The notes: generated by a model from the letters alone, not told the origin. A DNA stretch of 64,000 bases from Mycoplasmataceae bacterium (GCA_031275175.1 JAISPD010000007.1:27696-91695); one strand, 5' to 3'; shown: positions 1-11,774, counted from the stretch's first letter. Numbers and translations: made by a program.

Positions 1-690
1 AATGCTCGCTTCCCTGAAAAAATTTCAGCCATCAAATATTTACAATGAATGACCATGCTTTCTGGTTTGACACGTAAACAATCAAAAGAATTTTCCATTA
101 ATAAATTACGTGATTTACGAATGTGAAGCTTACGTAATAAATCACCTAATAACTTTTCAAGTGGCCAAAAGAAAAAAATACTATTAGCGCAAGCTTTAAT
201 TCATGACCCAGATATCATCGTTATGGATGAGCCAGTGGCTAATTTAGACCCCAAAGCACGCAATGAATTCTTTAACATTTTGAAGGGCTTGTTAAAAAGA
301 GACAAGGCAATTTTTATTTCAAGCCATGTGTTGGCCGAATTAGACTTATACGCCAATTCCGTTACTATCTTAGATGGTGGGAAAATCATTTATGATGGTG
401 ATAAAAAAACATTAATGACAAAATTTTTTAAACACCAATATGAAATATCAACCGATAATAACGAATTTACAAAAGCATTCTTAAAAAAAGAAAAAATAAA
501 ATATAGCTGGCGCCCAGAAGACAAAACTATTGTCGCTGTCTTTAGCGATTCGACTAAAGTTACCATCTTTCAAAAAAATTTAATTAAGCACAATATAACT
601 TTTACTAAATTTACTAAGGTTGAACCAACATTAGATGAAGTTTATAACAAATTGGTAATTAAGGGTTCGGTTGACACTCAAAAAGGATAA
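1..690 (+). CDS. ABC transporter ATP-binding protein (5' truncated)
   Basis: Cytoplasmic ATPase of an ABC exporter; the start and Walker A lie left of the window. Visible are the signature FSSGQKKK (about codons 53-60), Walker B IIVMDEP followed by the D-loop NLDPKA, and an H-loop His in FISSHV. The last ~75 residues form a hydrophilic tail typical of ABC-2/bacitracin-type exporter ATPases. The frame reads through UGA at codon 16 as Trp. It stops 3 nt before the permease gene, so the two should form one operon and one transporter. Substrate cannot be inferred. Confidence 0.9.
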
Positions 691-693
691 AAC

Positions 694-2616
694 ATGGTGC
701 GATACTTCCGTTATTTACAAAATTATGTGTTTAAGCGTCAATCTGTTTGAATATCAATCGGATTATATTGGCTATTTTTATTTTTAATCCTAATTCTCGT
801 ACCTCTAATAGTTAAAATTAGTCCTACCGCTTTATGAAATAATTCAATCATTGATTTACAAAGTTTTTCCACTTTGATTATTTCAATTTCTTGTTCAATT
901 ATGGCCGTAGTCATATTCCGTGACAGCAAAGAAGATGGCAGTGAACTAATCATTATGTCTAAGCCGATTGCTCGATGGAAGATTATTGTTACTAAATTTA
1001 TTTGTTTTGGCAATATGACGCTCATCATGATTGCTGTTTCCATGTTGATTATGATAGGTACATTAGGCTTTGGCAAATTTAATTTAGCTAGTAATCCTAA
1101 TGGTATCAATATGTCAGAATTGACTGAAATGTTATTAGGTTTATTGATGGGAACTTTAATTGTTTGCTTGCTTTTTGGCGCAATTGCAATTTTACTAAGT
1201 GTTATATCAGGCAAAATTATTATTATGGTCTCAACCATTGGTGTCGCTGTTATATTTAATATTATTTACATGTTAGTCCCAATTTTAAGTATTACACCTA
1301 ATAAATATGTTATCAATCAATATTCCATCTATTTAAATAGTATGAATTATGTTGGTATTGATGGCAAAATGCACACAGGAGTGTACGCCAATAATGTTCG
1401 TTTTTTAACCGATGATCATGATGATGATGATCAAAATTGAAACACAGCATATTATGTTAACCGTGGTAATGCACACGCTACCGGTGCCCTTGTATCTTAT
1501 ATTAATGTTGGGCAACAATTATCTAGTTTATTTCATAGCTTTACCGATTACGCTAAAAACGATACCAACAGTGCTTATGGCTCAGATATTAACGAGAAAT
1601 ATTATTTAACAAGCCAAAAACCTATTTATGAAAATCCTACTAACAATTCTTATCCATGATTAAGATTTGTTGGAGTGGTTAAAGATCAAATCAAAAGAGT
1701 AAAATGAAGAATTTATGGCTTCCCACTAAATGTGTTAGATACTTATAATTTGGCTGGTGCAACAAGCGAAGATTTTGTCTATACAATCCCATCAAAAAAT
1801 GCAAGTATTTTAAATTTATCCAATTCACAATTTTGATCAATCAATGATATCACTCGTTATCCAAATGAATCGAAAATACGTGAATATGTTAATAGTTTAG
1901 AAAAAGATGGGTATGGATATTACAACAATGGAGAAGTCGAATCAGTCGGAACAAAATCAGAACATGATTTACATGTTAAATTTCCTAAAGATTTATTTGA
2001 AAATGAAGAATCATTAATATATTATGAAAACCCTGATTTTATTTTGCCTTACAAAGTCCAAAAAGACGATCACAATTATGACAATTCCATGAATTTAGAT
2101 TATTTAGAGGTTTGATATTTAATTATGCAAGATTTACAAACTGCTTTATGAAATAAAATTAATGAAGCCATCACAGAATATCAAGCTGATCCTACTTCTG
2201 GGCTTCCGCCTATTAATCAATGAACTGACAAAGAACCAGACTCTATTTATGATCGTTTGATGTCACCGGAAGAAACTGATCAAACAATGCAATTGCTCTC
2301 AGAAATTAACTATGCCATGAGCGTTTGAGATTTTAGTACAAAAATGACAGGTTTTACTCATTCAATAACCTTTTCTACTTTTAAAAGCGACCATGTAGAT
2401 AATTTTGAATATGCAAACTCTAACTATTTATTTAATATATTAAATAGTGCTGGAAACAATAACGAAATTAATTCCAGCGATGTTTTTAGTAGCATCTATC
2501 CTTATGATCATTACAAATATTACAATAATAGTGATTTAACGATTTTTTGAGTAAGTTTTGCTTTATTGTTCTTTGCTTTGTCAATAATTACTTATATGCG
2601 TGTCGACATTAAATAG
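694..2616 (+). CDS. ABC-2 type permease with large extracytoplasmic domain
   Basis: 640-residue membrane partner of the upstream ATPase. Hydrophobic segments lie at about residues 20-45 and in a cluster at about 60-210; then ~400 hydrophilic residues rich in Asn, Tyr and Asp, then one C-terminal membrane span at about 618-636. This layout predicts a big loop outside the cell, much longer than usual for ABC-2 permeases. Many Trp codons are UGA, so the gene appears fragmented under the standard code but is one open frame. A D/H-rich stretch near residue 245 comes from a short GAT repeat. Substrate unknown. Confidence 0.85.
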
Positions 2617-2618
2617 TA

Positions 2619-3035
2619 TTAATGAGTGTAAACTAAATCTTGAATTTTAATTTGAAAGAAATTAATTGCCCCAACAGTGAATATCCAAATATTATGTGCA
2701 TTCTTAGAAAAATGTAAAATGTTGTTAGGTGCAACATCTGTAAAAATATCAACTACATGATGAGCAATATCAGTTGCAATAATATCCACATGACAATTAA
2801 AGAGAAAAGTATCAATTTTTTTTGCATGTTGAATTAAATAACATAGATGATTATGCAATGTTGATAAACCACCAAATTTTTCCAAATAACTGTAATTTTT
2901 GTTGACTTTAATGATTTTAATATTGGTTGACTGATGATTAATTGTTAGTGGTCGACGAAAATATGGTGTCTTGCGTGCCAAAACATTGGCGTAAATTTTT
3001 TTAAAATAACGTAAATCTCGTTCATCCCAATACAC
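2619..3035 (-). CDS. Hypothetical protein, unrecognised
   Basis: About 138 residues from a GTG start. The frame stays open 14 more codons upstream without ATG, GTG or TTG, so an ATA/ATT start nearer the divergent gene at 3072 is possible. The product is soluble, rich in His, Asn and aromatic residues, with no signal peptide or membrane span. I recognise no motif. It converges with the ABC permease, leaving 2 nt between stops, and diverges from the gene at 3072. Good frame length and clean ends are the main support. Confidence 0.6.
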   Translation of the reverse strand: MYWDERDLRYFKKIYANVLARKTPYFRRPLTINHQSTNIKIIKVNKNYSYLEKFGGLSTLHNHLCYLIQHAKKIDTFLFNCHVDIIATDIAHHVVDIFTDVAPNNILHFSKNAHNIWIFTVGAINFFQIKIQDLVYTH

Positions 3036-3071
3036 GCAAGGATTATAGTTAATTGGATATATAATTTTGCT

Positions 3072-3728
3072 ATGAAATTAGTTAAATTATTTGAAAGAAC
3101 TTCTAATGATTTTGAATATCAAATTTATAAGTTACAAATTAAACCATTTTTTTTAAATGACAAATTATCAGATTTTTCAAGCAGAAAAGTTAAAAAAATG
3201 TATGACATTCACAACGAAAAGCATTTCATAAGATATCGTTTTGAATTGCTTAAACACTGAATGCGTTTAAATGAATTCTATGATAAGAATTATGTGACGC
3301 GTTTAGAATCTTTGATTCATAAATTAAGACTCACGCACGAATTGAATGCGTATGAACAGGAATATTTAAACCATTATCAAGGGGTTGTATTCGCTAAAAT
3401 TCGTAATTTAAAAAATCTCATTGTAGATTTTTCTACTGCACGAAACGAAGAAGTGTATTACAAATATGAAAATGTTGGTTTTTATCGATTGGTCAACAAG
3501 CGATTAATACCTACTAAACTTAATGGTGAGTTATTTATTACTACTCACAAAATATTATTAAGTAGCGGATTGGAAATATTTACCATAAATTTTGATGAGA
3601 TTATGAATTTTAAAATTTCTCCACAAGGATTGCTCATTTTTACTGCACACAATATTTATTCATTTAAATCATACGATGACTATTTACTTTATGTTTCTTT
3701 AGAACGAATATTAAAATTAAAAAAATGA
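3072..3728 (+). CDS. Conserved-type hypothetical protein before uvrC
   Basis: 218 residues, one frame with UGA Trp at codon 63. N-terminal half is basic and helical. The C-terminal half (about 150-215) has alternating short strands around the residues NGELFITTHKIL, which look like a bacterial PH/GRAM-type fold; that is an impression, not a family match. It overlaps uvrC by 4 nt (ATGA), so translation is coupled and it is probably co-transcribed with the repair gene. Function unknown. Confidence 0.7.
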
Positions 3729-5524
3729 AATACAAAATGATTAATCAACGACTAAGGTACAAATTACAAAATCTTCCTAAAAAACCAGGTGTTTATTTAT
3801 GGAAAAATAAATATGATCAAATTATTTATGTAGGTAAGGCAAAAAATTTATTTAATCGCACGCATCAATATTTCAACGTTGCTAATAATGATAAAACCAT
3901 GCTCTTAGTTGCTCACATAGTAGATATAGATTTTATTGTTGTACAAAACGAAATTGAATCATTAATCTTAGAAGCTAATTTAATTCGTAAATATCGTCCT
4001 AAATACAATGTATTGCTTAAAAATGGTGCTAGTTATCCATATATTTTATTAACTTCTGAAACTCATCCCCGTTTACTATACGCCCGTGATTATCAAAAGA
4101 TTAAAGGTAGTTATTATGGACCTTTTGCTACACCCAAAAGTAATCGTTACGATACATATAATCTTTTACAAAGTTTATTTCCGTTCCGTAAATGTTTTCG
4201 CCTTCCTAAAACAAAATGTCTTTACTATGACATTAATCAATGCTTAGCCCCTTGCATTAAAAATATCCCTCCGACTGCATATTTACCCTATATCCAACAG
4301 GTTGATGATTTTTTTAAAGGTAAACCTAAAAAAATCATTGAACATTTAACTAATTTGGAAAAGCAAGCTGCTAGTAATTTAAATTATGAAGAAGCACAAC
4401 GTAATTTAAATTTAATTACCCAAATTAAAAATGTTTCTAAAGAAATGTCATTAAGCCAAACTGTTAACTTACGATCATTAGTGAATGAAGATGTCGTAGG
4501 TTATTACATCAAAAATGATTTAATCGCAATAGTCATTTTTTCATATGTGGGTGGAAAACTTTTAACCAAACATCAACAAATTGGAGAAATTTATGATGAT
4601 GTTGAAGAACTTTTAAGCAACTATTTAGTGCAATATTATTACCACACATATAATTTCCCCAAAAAATGTTATGTGAACTTAGATAAACTCACTTTAAACC
4701 AACTAACTAAATTAATTGGTTTAGATTTTATTAAACCGTTTTCTGGTAAACATAAATTGATTTTACAAAATGCTGCTGATAATGCCAAAAACTATATGGC
4801 AACTAACTATTTAGTTTATAAACAACATAAACAACAAACTAGTGGTGCTTTAAATGAATTAAAACAAAGACTATCAATGGATAATCTTACTCTCATTCAT
4901 GTATTTGACATATCTAATTTATTTGGTAAAGATAAGGTTGGTGGGATGATTGCTTTAGAGGATGGCAATTTTTCTAAAAATTTATACCGCAAGTTCATTA
5001 TCAAAAATGTTGATTCCAATTCCGATTATGCGTCAATGTATGAAGTAATTAAAAGACAGTATATGAATGTATTGCGTACACGTTTAACAAACTTACCTAA
5101 CCTTATCATTGTAGATGGCGGATTAATTCAGATGAGGGCTGCCACCAAAGCTTTGCAAGAATTAAACTTACACAAGATTATTCCGGTTATTGGTTTAGTT
5201 AAAGATAAATTACATAAGACTAATAAAATTATCTTGCCAGATAAAAAGCAAGTCACTTTGGAGAAACATACACCAATTTATTTATATCTGCTTAGCATAC
5301 AAGAAGAAGTTCACCGCTATACCATAACTTTTTTTAGACAAAGGTTTAAAGATTCAGCTTTTAAATCTTTACTTGATGAAATTCCTGGTTTAGGTAAAAA
5401 AAGTATTGAAAAACTACTAACACATTATGATAATATTGCTAACATTAAAAACGCTTCTGTACATGAACTCTCTCAATATGTTAATGAACACGTCGCTAAA
5501 TTAATTAAGGATAAACTAGGTTAA
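3725..5524 (+). CDS. uvrC: UvrABC excinuclease subunit C
   Basis: 599 residues, normal UvrC length. Cuts the damaged strand on both sides of a lesion after UvrB loading. N-terminal GIY-YIG nuclease domain at about 15-95 (PGVYLWKN, then IIYVGKAKNL), a UvrB-contact (UVR) motif at about 205-240 (LEKQAASNLNYEEAQ), an RNase H-like C-terminal nuclease core around the residues FDISNLFGKDKVGGM and IIVDGG, and a helix-hairpin-helix region (IPGLGKKSIEKLL) near 555. Overlaps the preceding gene by 4 nt and is followed 2 nt later by a phosphodiesterase, an order also known from M. genitalium (MG206-MG207). Confidence 0.97.
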   Translation: MKYKMINQRLRYKLQNLPKKPGVYLWKNKYDQIIYVGKAKNLFNRTHQYFNVANNDKTMLLVAHIVDIDFIVVQNEIESLILEANLIRKYRPKYNVLLKNGASYPYILLTSETHPRLLYARDYQKIKGSYYGPFATPKSNRYDTYNLLQSLFPFRKCFRLPKTKCLYYDINQCLAPCIKNIPPTAYLPYIQQVDDFFKGKPKKIIEHLTNLEKQAASNLNYEEAQRNLNLITQIKNVSKEMSLSQTVNLRSLVNEDVVGYYIKNDLIAIVIFSYVGGKLLTKHQQIGEIYDDVEELLSNYLVQYYYHTYNFPKKCYVNLDKLTLNQLTKLIGLDFIKPFSGKHKLILQNAADNAKNYMATNYLVYKQHKQQTSGALNELKQRLSMDNLTLIHVFDISNLFGKDKVGGMIALEDGNFSKNLYRKFIIKNVDSNSDYASMYEVIKRQYMNVLRTRLTNLPNLIIVDGGLIQMRAATKALQELNLHKIIPVIGLVKDKLHKTNKIILPDKKQVTLEKHTPIYLYLLSIQEEVHRYTITFFRQRFKDSAFKSLLDEIPGLGKKSIEKLLTHYDNIANIKNASVHELSQYVNEHVAKLIKDKLG

Positions 5525-5526
5525 AT

Positions 5527-6003
5527 ATGCAAAAACGAATTTTAGTTATTTCTGATAGTCATGGGTCAAATAATTTGATGATGAAAATCATTGAAAAAGA
5601 AGCTGCAGACTTAGTCATCCATGCTGGAGATTATTGTACTTCTCTTTTAACCATGAAACAATATTTCCATCATTTTATAAATGGTAATAATGATTATGAT
5701 TGAAAAGACATTGATTTATTTTCATATAGCGGTTATAGATTTCTTTTGATTCATGGACACCAATATTGATCTTGAAATGAAACAAAATGATATGAAAAAT
5801 TAAGAGAATTTGGTGTTACAAATAAAGCAGATATCGTAATTTTTGGTCATTCTCATAAAGATTTCATCGACACCACCCATAAACCATTTCTTTTTAATCC
5901 AGGTTCCATTAGTTTACCTCGCAAAGCTTCATTTGAAAAAAGTTATGGCATCATTGAAATTGATGATAAACAAAATTTAAAATTTAAAATTAAATTTGCT
6001 TAG
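5527..6003 (+). CDS. Metallophosphoesterase (YfcE/MJ0936-like)
   Basis: 158 residues; easily missed because several Trp codons are UGA. Shows the full calcineurin-like motif series: DSHG (about 9-12), HAGD (about 36-39), GNND (about 55-58), HGH (near 80) and GHSH (near 111), followed by NPGS. These bind the dinuclear metal centre. Predicted to hydrolyse phosphodiesters; the substrate in mycoplasmas is not established. Starts 2 nt after uvrC. Confidence 0.9.
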
Positions 6004-6015
6004 ATTTCCACTTAT

Positions 6016-6621
6016 TTAATATTTATCGGCTGAACGTTTCAAAATTTTATCAATTTTCAATTGCACCCATGATATTTTCCTATCAGGAATTAACCCTAAA
6101 GCAATTTTTAATTTTAATTTTTGAACTTTAAAAGCCGAGCGTTGTCTTTTAACATAAACATTCTTAATTCGTCTTTCAAAATAACCTTGTACACTAGTTG
6201 GCCCTTTGGTAATATCAACATAAGTAATTTTGGTTGACTTACTATTATGGCTAACAAGAATATTTCGATTAATCCGTTGTTTATTGGCAAATCATTGAAT
6301 ACAAAATGATTCATGTATTTTATATTCTAATACCTTAAAAACAATGTTATTTTGTGAACGATAATATCCAGCTGTTTTAATTTCAAATAATTTGATTGAT
6401 GGATTTAAATCTTGCACTAATTGTTGAATGAAAACTGGTCAAACTGGTTCGACCGTTTTTTTAATTCTAAAGCTTTTGATAATTTTATTAGTTCGTAAGC
6501 GCTCTTCTAAAACTGAAGAATATATTTTAGTGTCTAGTTTCTTGTTCTCTTCAACGAAATATTGATCTCATTTGTCAATTTCTCATTGATCGGTAACCAA
6601 ATGTTCGTTTGTGATTTTCAT
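6016..6621 (-). CDS. Hypothetical protein at the end of the PTS operon
   Basis: 201 residues, basic, soluble, with UGA Trp codons that hide it under the standard code. No signal peptide or membrane span. A stretch KITYVDITKGPTSVQGY near 132-148 looks like a compact beta-rich core. I do not recognise the family. Its ATG lies 2 nt after the stop of the upstream oxidoreductase, so it is the last gene of the four-gene minus-strand operon that begins with the PTS EIIB gene. No terminator hairpin is obvious between it and the convergent phosphodiesterase. Confidence 0.65.
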
Positions 6622-6623
6622 AT

Positions 6624-7670
6624 TTATTTTAAATTAATTACTTTTTGATCATTTACTTCATTGCTGCAATCAATAATTTTAGCAATTTGCATTGAAATTT
6701 TTGGCGTAACAATCGGGCTTGTTTTTTTATGATCTTTCATTAATTCATAAACATGTTCAATTTCTTTAACCAAGCCTTCACCAACTGTTTTAACAACCAT
6801 AGTTTCTTCTTTAACTAAGTGTTGTTGATTGTCAAATCAACGATAGGAATAAGCAAAATGGGATGAATCTTTATGGTAATCTTGATGATATTTCTTAATA
6901 TTGCCTCCCAAAATAATCACACCTTTAGTGCCACATATTTTAGTTGATAAATCATCCGAAAATTCATCACTACCAAAAGCTGTAGAAATAATGCCGTTTT
7001 GGTGTCGCATATTTAAGACGCTCGTGCTAATTGCACTAGTGTTGTGTTGATAATGATTATTCATAAAGGTTAAAGTTTTAACTTTACCACAAATATCTAA
7101 TACTTGAAATAATTCATAAAGTGCTCCTGCACGATGGAAACCAGCAATTTTAGCATTAGAAGGAGGATTGGGAACTTTTTGGGATGTAGAAACTTTAGCA
7201 TGGCTTGCAATTACATAACAAATTTTACCTAACACCTTTTCTTTAAGTAATGACTTTACTTTTACATAGATTGGTGAGAATCCAGTTTTTATCCCTTCAA
7301 AAAGTAAAACATTGTTTTGTTTAGCCAGTTTATATAACTCACTAGTTTGTGAAAAACTTGTGGTTAATGGTTTTTCACAGAACACATTGATTTTATTTTT
7401 AAGTAAAATTTTTACATATTCATAATGGTGTAAATCAGCTGTACCAACATAAACCAGGTTATAGTTTTTTTTATCTTCGATTAAATGTGTAAATGTTTGA
7501 TAAACTTTTGCAATGTGATATTTTTTTTGTTTGGTAATTGCTTTTTCTAAATGATGATTTCAAATCCCAATTAGTTTAATGTTTTTAGCACATTTGCTAG
7601 GTTTTACATCGTTAATAAATCAATCAACTATTCTACCTGCACCAACAAAAGCAATATTCAACTTAAACAT
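6624..7670 (-). CDS. Gfo/Idh/MocA-family NAD(P)-dependent oxidoreductase
   Basis: 348 residues. N-terminal Rossmann dinucleotide site FVGAGRIV (about 7-14) and the family signature CEKPLTT at about 97-103, where the Lys lies near the active site. Acts on sugars or sugar derivatives in other bacteria; substrate here unknown. Its ATG overlaps the PTS EIIC stop by 8 nt (ATGTTTAA), so it is translated with the transporter and probably works on the imported sugar after dephosphorylation or directly on its phosphate; that link is inference from context. Confidence 0.88.
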
Positions 7671-9921
7671 TAGCAGTTGTTTCTGACAAAATATTTAATA
7701 AATCAAGATTGGTTTCCTTAATTCTTATTGAACGTTGAGAAATATTATTGTGTAAATTTGTTTTCTTGTACAACCTCCAATATTTTTGATTGATCTTCTT
7801 AACCAAATTTTTATTACGTAAAGTTAGTTTGTTTTCTATGAGATTATATCGTTGATTACGGTTTTTCTTATAATCTTCAGCCTCTTTTAATAATTTAGTC
7901 TTACGTAATTCTGCTTTATGAAGGTTTTTGCTAACAATTGAATCTTTCCGTGCTTGTTTTAAACGTAAGGATTTAATAAATTCATTACGGTTGTTAGCGA
8001 TTGTAACGACATTGTTAGCTTTTTGAATTTTAGCTTGATATTTTTCTTCAGTTTGTGTTATGTAATGATCTTTGGCGTTATAGGAATAGCGTAATTCTTT
8101 GAAATATAAATCTCGATCTGAAAGTTTGATTCGTTTGAAAAATAAACGATTATCTAAGAACACAAATGGTAAATAAAGTGTTAGATCAATTGCAAAGCAA
8201 ATAATTGCTGGGACTAAAGCACGTGGATCTAAAGAAGTTAATACACCTCCCAAAATCCAAGGTGTCGTTCATGGAATAGCAATGTAAGAATAATTAACAA
8301 AGTTTAGTACTTCTGGAGAAAAAATTCAAGCAACCATTAAATTAGCAATTGGGGCAATTATGAAAGGTGTAACATAAACCGGATTTAAAATTAACGGATA
8401 ACCAAAAATAGTAGGTTCATTAATTTGAAATACACCAGCTGGTGTTGCATATTTAGCTATTTCTTTTAAATCGCGTCTTTTAGAAACAGCAAACGTTGCT
8501 ACTAATAATCCTAAAGTTGCCCCACTACCACCAATGTACATATAAGAATCAAAAAATGGCTTGGTAAAAATACCAAGACTACCTGTATTAACCGCATTTG
8601 GATAACCCATACTAGTAATTAATGCTGTGTTTATTCCCAAAATCATTCATCAGATTGGTTCAAAAATTCCTGCCATGACATTAGAACCATGGACACCGAA
8701 GAATCAAAAAAACGAAACAAAGAAACAGAAAATAATTGCTAATCCCAAACCACCGCTACTAGTTGCAAAACCAATAAATCAAGAGGTGAAGAATTGATAG
8801 ATAGCTTCACCTCAACCAAATGCAGATGAACCAATAGCAATGTATTGCCAATTCAAGGAAGCAACATAGTCACCTACACCACTGGCTAATGTTGGATCCC
8901 AAATTAATGTCATGCGTGCATGACTAGTGATTGAAGCTAAAGATCCAGCAAAATTAATACTTGGTGTAACATAAGCAATGGCTGTGGTTACAAAAGCATT
9001 ATCAGAAGACGACAAAGTACTGATTCATCCTGCAAAATCCGCATGATTACCATTGAGTTTGTCAGCCAACGTTTTAATTAAATCCGGATTTGAAGATGCT
9101 CATTGGGTACCATCTCATGCTGAAACATCTATCCCTCAAGGTAAAACATTATTGACGCCATCTAGTGTTGCATATTGCATTGAAGTAACATTTAATCCAT
9201 TAGTCACAATCGCTGGTGCCAAAATCACTATATTCAATATAGCTAAAATACCCAAAGTAAAAACAGCTGGTAAAAATACTTGAAATGATTTACCTACTGC
9301 TGGAGGTACTGAATCAGGCAATTTTAAATTAAAAGCACGAACATTACATAATTTACAAAAAATTTCTGTGGTAATAATGGTAAAAATAATGGCAGTAATC
9401 AAACCTTTTGCATCCATAAAAAAATTAATTTGTCCCATGCAAATTAAAATGAAAGCACCGATTGATAACAAACCAGCAATAATCGGTGTTTTATTTTTTT
9501 TACTTTGAGCTAAAAAATAAGCGTATAAAAAAGCAAAATAAATCGACATCATACCAATCGTCACAGATGACATCATGGTGAAAGCGCTAGCAAAAATGGT
9601 AGAAACTTTTCCTCAAACATTAGTAGTGTCACCCAATTTTTCACTAATTTGGGATCAAGCTAAATGTGGATTAGCTAATTTACAAATTAAACCAAAAAGG
9701 GAAACATAACCACTCCCATTACCACCAAAAACAATACTACTAATTAAAATACCAATACTACCAGCAATAATGAGGGGAATCATTGTACCAAAAGCATCAC
9801 GAATCCCTGCAACATGTCTAGCGTTACCAAATTTTACTAACGCTGGCAACACTTTGTTTTTAACAAAAACTAATAACTTATTTGGTTTTTTTTGTTGGAC
9901 AAATGTATTATTCGGCGACAT
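7663..9921 (-). CDS. PTS lactose/cellobiose-family EIIC with basic C-terminal extension
   Basis: 752 residues, one frame once UGA is read as Trp. Sugar-translocating membrane domain: the N-terminal block IRDAFGTMIPLIIAGS and the conserved NEPTIFGYPLILNP loop are typical of the cellobiose/lactose IIC family. Residues up to about 590 are hydrophobic spans; family members are usually about 430-450 residues, so the loops here are enlarged. The last ~160 residues are hydrophilic, very Lys/Arg/Asn-rich and probably coiled coil, not part of the normal family. Nine nt downstream of EIIB. No EIIA gene is visible in this operon. Confidence 0.9.
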
Positions 9922-9930
9922 TTTCGTTAA

Positions 9931-10230
9931 TTAGATATTTAAAGTTTTTTTAACAATCGCATTCGCTTCGCTGCCTTTAGCAATTGCATAAACAGCTCCA
10001 GGAATTATGACAACTGGTTTGGAAGTTAATGATTTGACATCATTTAAAGCATAAGACACTTGAGGTCCAAGCATAATTAAATCTCAATTATTTAATTCTC
10101 CCTTAGATTCACCCATGCCTTTAGCTTCAATGTATCAATCTCAGCCATTTGTGCGAGCATCTTCTTTCATCTTTTTAACTAGCATGCTTGTACTCATACC
10201 AGCAGAACACAATAACAATATTTTTGGCAT
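9931..10230 (-). CDS. PTS lactose/cellobiose-family EIIB
   Basis: 99 residues. Cytoplasmic phosphocarrier that passes phosphate from EIIA to the sugar. The phosphorylated Cys8 lies in the P-loop-like CSAGMSTS motif directly after the first strand (MPKILLL), exactly as in CelA/LacE-type IIB proteins. Start ATG has an A/G-rich upstream stretch (AAAGAAAGAGA). First gene of the operon EIIB-EIIC-oxidoreductase-hypothetical. Confidence 0.95.
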
Positions 10231-10254
10231 TGTTGTATCTCTTTCTTTATAATT

Positions 10255-10270
10255 TATGGTATTATATTCA
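10255..10270. promoter_or_regulatory. Overlapping divergent -10 boxes (PTS operon / ABC permease)
   Basis: The 45-nt gap between divergent genes has TATAAT on the minus strand (10266 to 10261) and TATTAT on the plus strand (10260-10265). Both genes would be driven from nearly the same sites. The -35 regions are not clear. Confidence 0.4.
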
Positions 10271-10275
10271 CAATA

Positions 10276-10983
10276 ATGAAGCAAACAAATAATTTTAAGA
10301 TAGTGTTTAAACAAACGATTTCCAATACTTTTTCACAGCCATCAACTTGAATAACTTTTGCAGTGATTGTCGGCATTATGCTATTCTCTATTTTATTTTT
10401 ACCGTTAATTCTTCCAACACAAGTTGGCGAGAAAGTATTACCCAATATGTTTTATTCCACTTCATTAATGATTGCACTATTTGCCGTAATCACAACAATC
10501 AACGGATTAGACTATAACGAAATGACATTTATTTTAACGCGTCCAGTAAGTCGTAAAGTTTATTTGACTGCCAAATTTTTTGCATCATTGATTGCTAGTT
10601 CACTCGTACTCATAGTAACCATTGTACTAATATTAATTAACATATTGTATTTTCTCATTAAAGATGATTACTCCATTCCGAATGTTGAAAACTTTTCTTG
10701 ACTAGTTGTGTTCATCCCCCCAATCTTAGCTTGAAATTTCGCAGTTGCTAATGCTATTTTTTTTAAATCGTTTGTTAAAAAAGATGCCTTAATAACAATC
10801 GTAGTAGTAATTGTTTGTATATTAACTTATTTTAGTTATGAAATAATTATGACAGCAATTGGAACTCAACCAAATCTCAATGTCGAATATTTAGTTGTCC
10901 CTAGTGTTGTATTTGGTGCACTCACAATTTCATTTATGTGTTCTGCTAATTCTATATTCCAAAAAATGTATGTGAGGGTCTAA
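10276..10983 (+). CDS. ABC-2 type transporter permease
   Basis: 235 residues with about six membrane spans, the first at about residues 26-45. The pattern NEMTFILTRPVSRKVYLTAKF between the second and third spans resembles the 'LTRPISR' loop seen in ABC-2 permeases of NatB/YxlG type. Only 5 nt separate it from the ATPase gene downstream, so the two encode one exporter. Substrate unknown. Confidence 0.85.
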
Positions 10984-10988
10984 TTAAT

Positions 10989-11747
10989 ATGACAACAATG
11001 TTAAAAGTTGAAAACCTATCAATTTCAATGAATGAAAAACCAATTTTAAAGAACGTTTCATTTACCATTGAAGAAGGGTCACTCTGTGCTTTCATTGGAG
11101 CTAATGGTGCTGGCAAAACTACCACCATTAAGTCAATTGTCGGTTTATATCCCTACACTCAAGGCAAAATTACCATTAAAGGGATTGATGCTAAAAATCC
11201 CATGAGTCATTACATTTTAGGTTATGTTCCAGAAAAAGAAAATTTTCCTAAGATCAAAGTTAAACGTTTTCTAAAATGCTTGAATGAGTATTATCATTTA
11301 GATTCACAATACATTGAAAGTATCACACAAAAGCTTTATAAATTATTCAACATAGAGAACCTAGAAAATATTCGCTTAACCAAATTATCCAGTGGTCAAA
11401 AGAAAAAGTTACTTATCATCCAAGCTTTAATTAATAAACCCAGTTTATTAATTATGGATGAACCAACAGAAAATATGGATCCCGATGCTCGCTTGGTATT
11501 TTATGATATCGTGCAAACTTTAAAAAAATTAAAGAAAACCATTTTTATTTCTACCCATAATTTAGATGAGATCCAAAAATATGCAGATCATGTTATTGTA
11601 ATTGACAACGGTGAAATAAAATTTATTGGCGATAGTAAAGATAAAAATTTATATGCTTTATATGAAAAATATGTTGGTAAACAACAACCAACCATTAAAC
11701 AAGAAGCAGTTAAAAAAATTACAGCAACAGATGTTTTTAAACTGTAG
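10989..11747 (+). CDS. ABC transporter ATP-binding protein
   Basis: 252 residues, complete. Walker A GANGAGKTT (about 36-44), Q-loop region YVPEKENFPK, signature LSSGQKKKLL (about 135-144), Walker B LLIMDEP with D-loop NMDPDA, H-loop STHN. Same architecture as the truncated ATPase at the window start, but the two permeases differ greatly in size, so these are separate exporters. C-terminal ~25 residues are a short charged tail. Confidence 0.95.
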   Translation: MTTMLKVENLSISMNEKPILKNVSFTIEEGSLCAFIGANGAGKTTTIKSIVGLYPYTQGKITIKGIDAKNPMSHYILGYVPEKENFPKIKVKRFLKCLNEYYHLDSQYIESITQKLYKLFNIENLENIRLTKLSSGQKKKLLIIQALINKPSLLIMDEPTENMDPDARLVFYDIVQTLKKLKKTIFISTHNLDEIQKYADHVIVIDNGEIKFIGDSKDKNLYALYEKYVGKQQPTIKQEAVKKITATDVFKL

Positions 11748-11774
11748 ATAAGCTATAAAAAATTATTTTAAACG

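Noticed and set aside
738..1238. Long open frame on the minus strand inside the ABC permease
   Set aside because: It is the complement of a clear membrane protein with conserved neighbours; its composition is an artefact of the sense codons.
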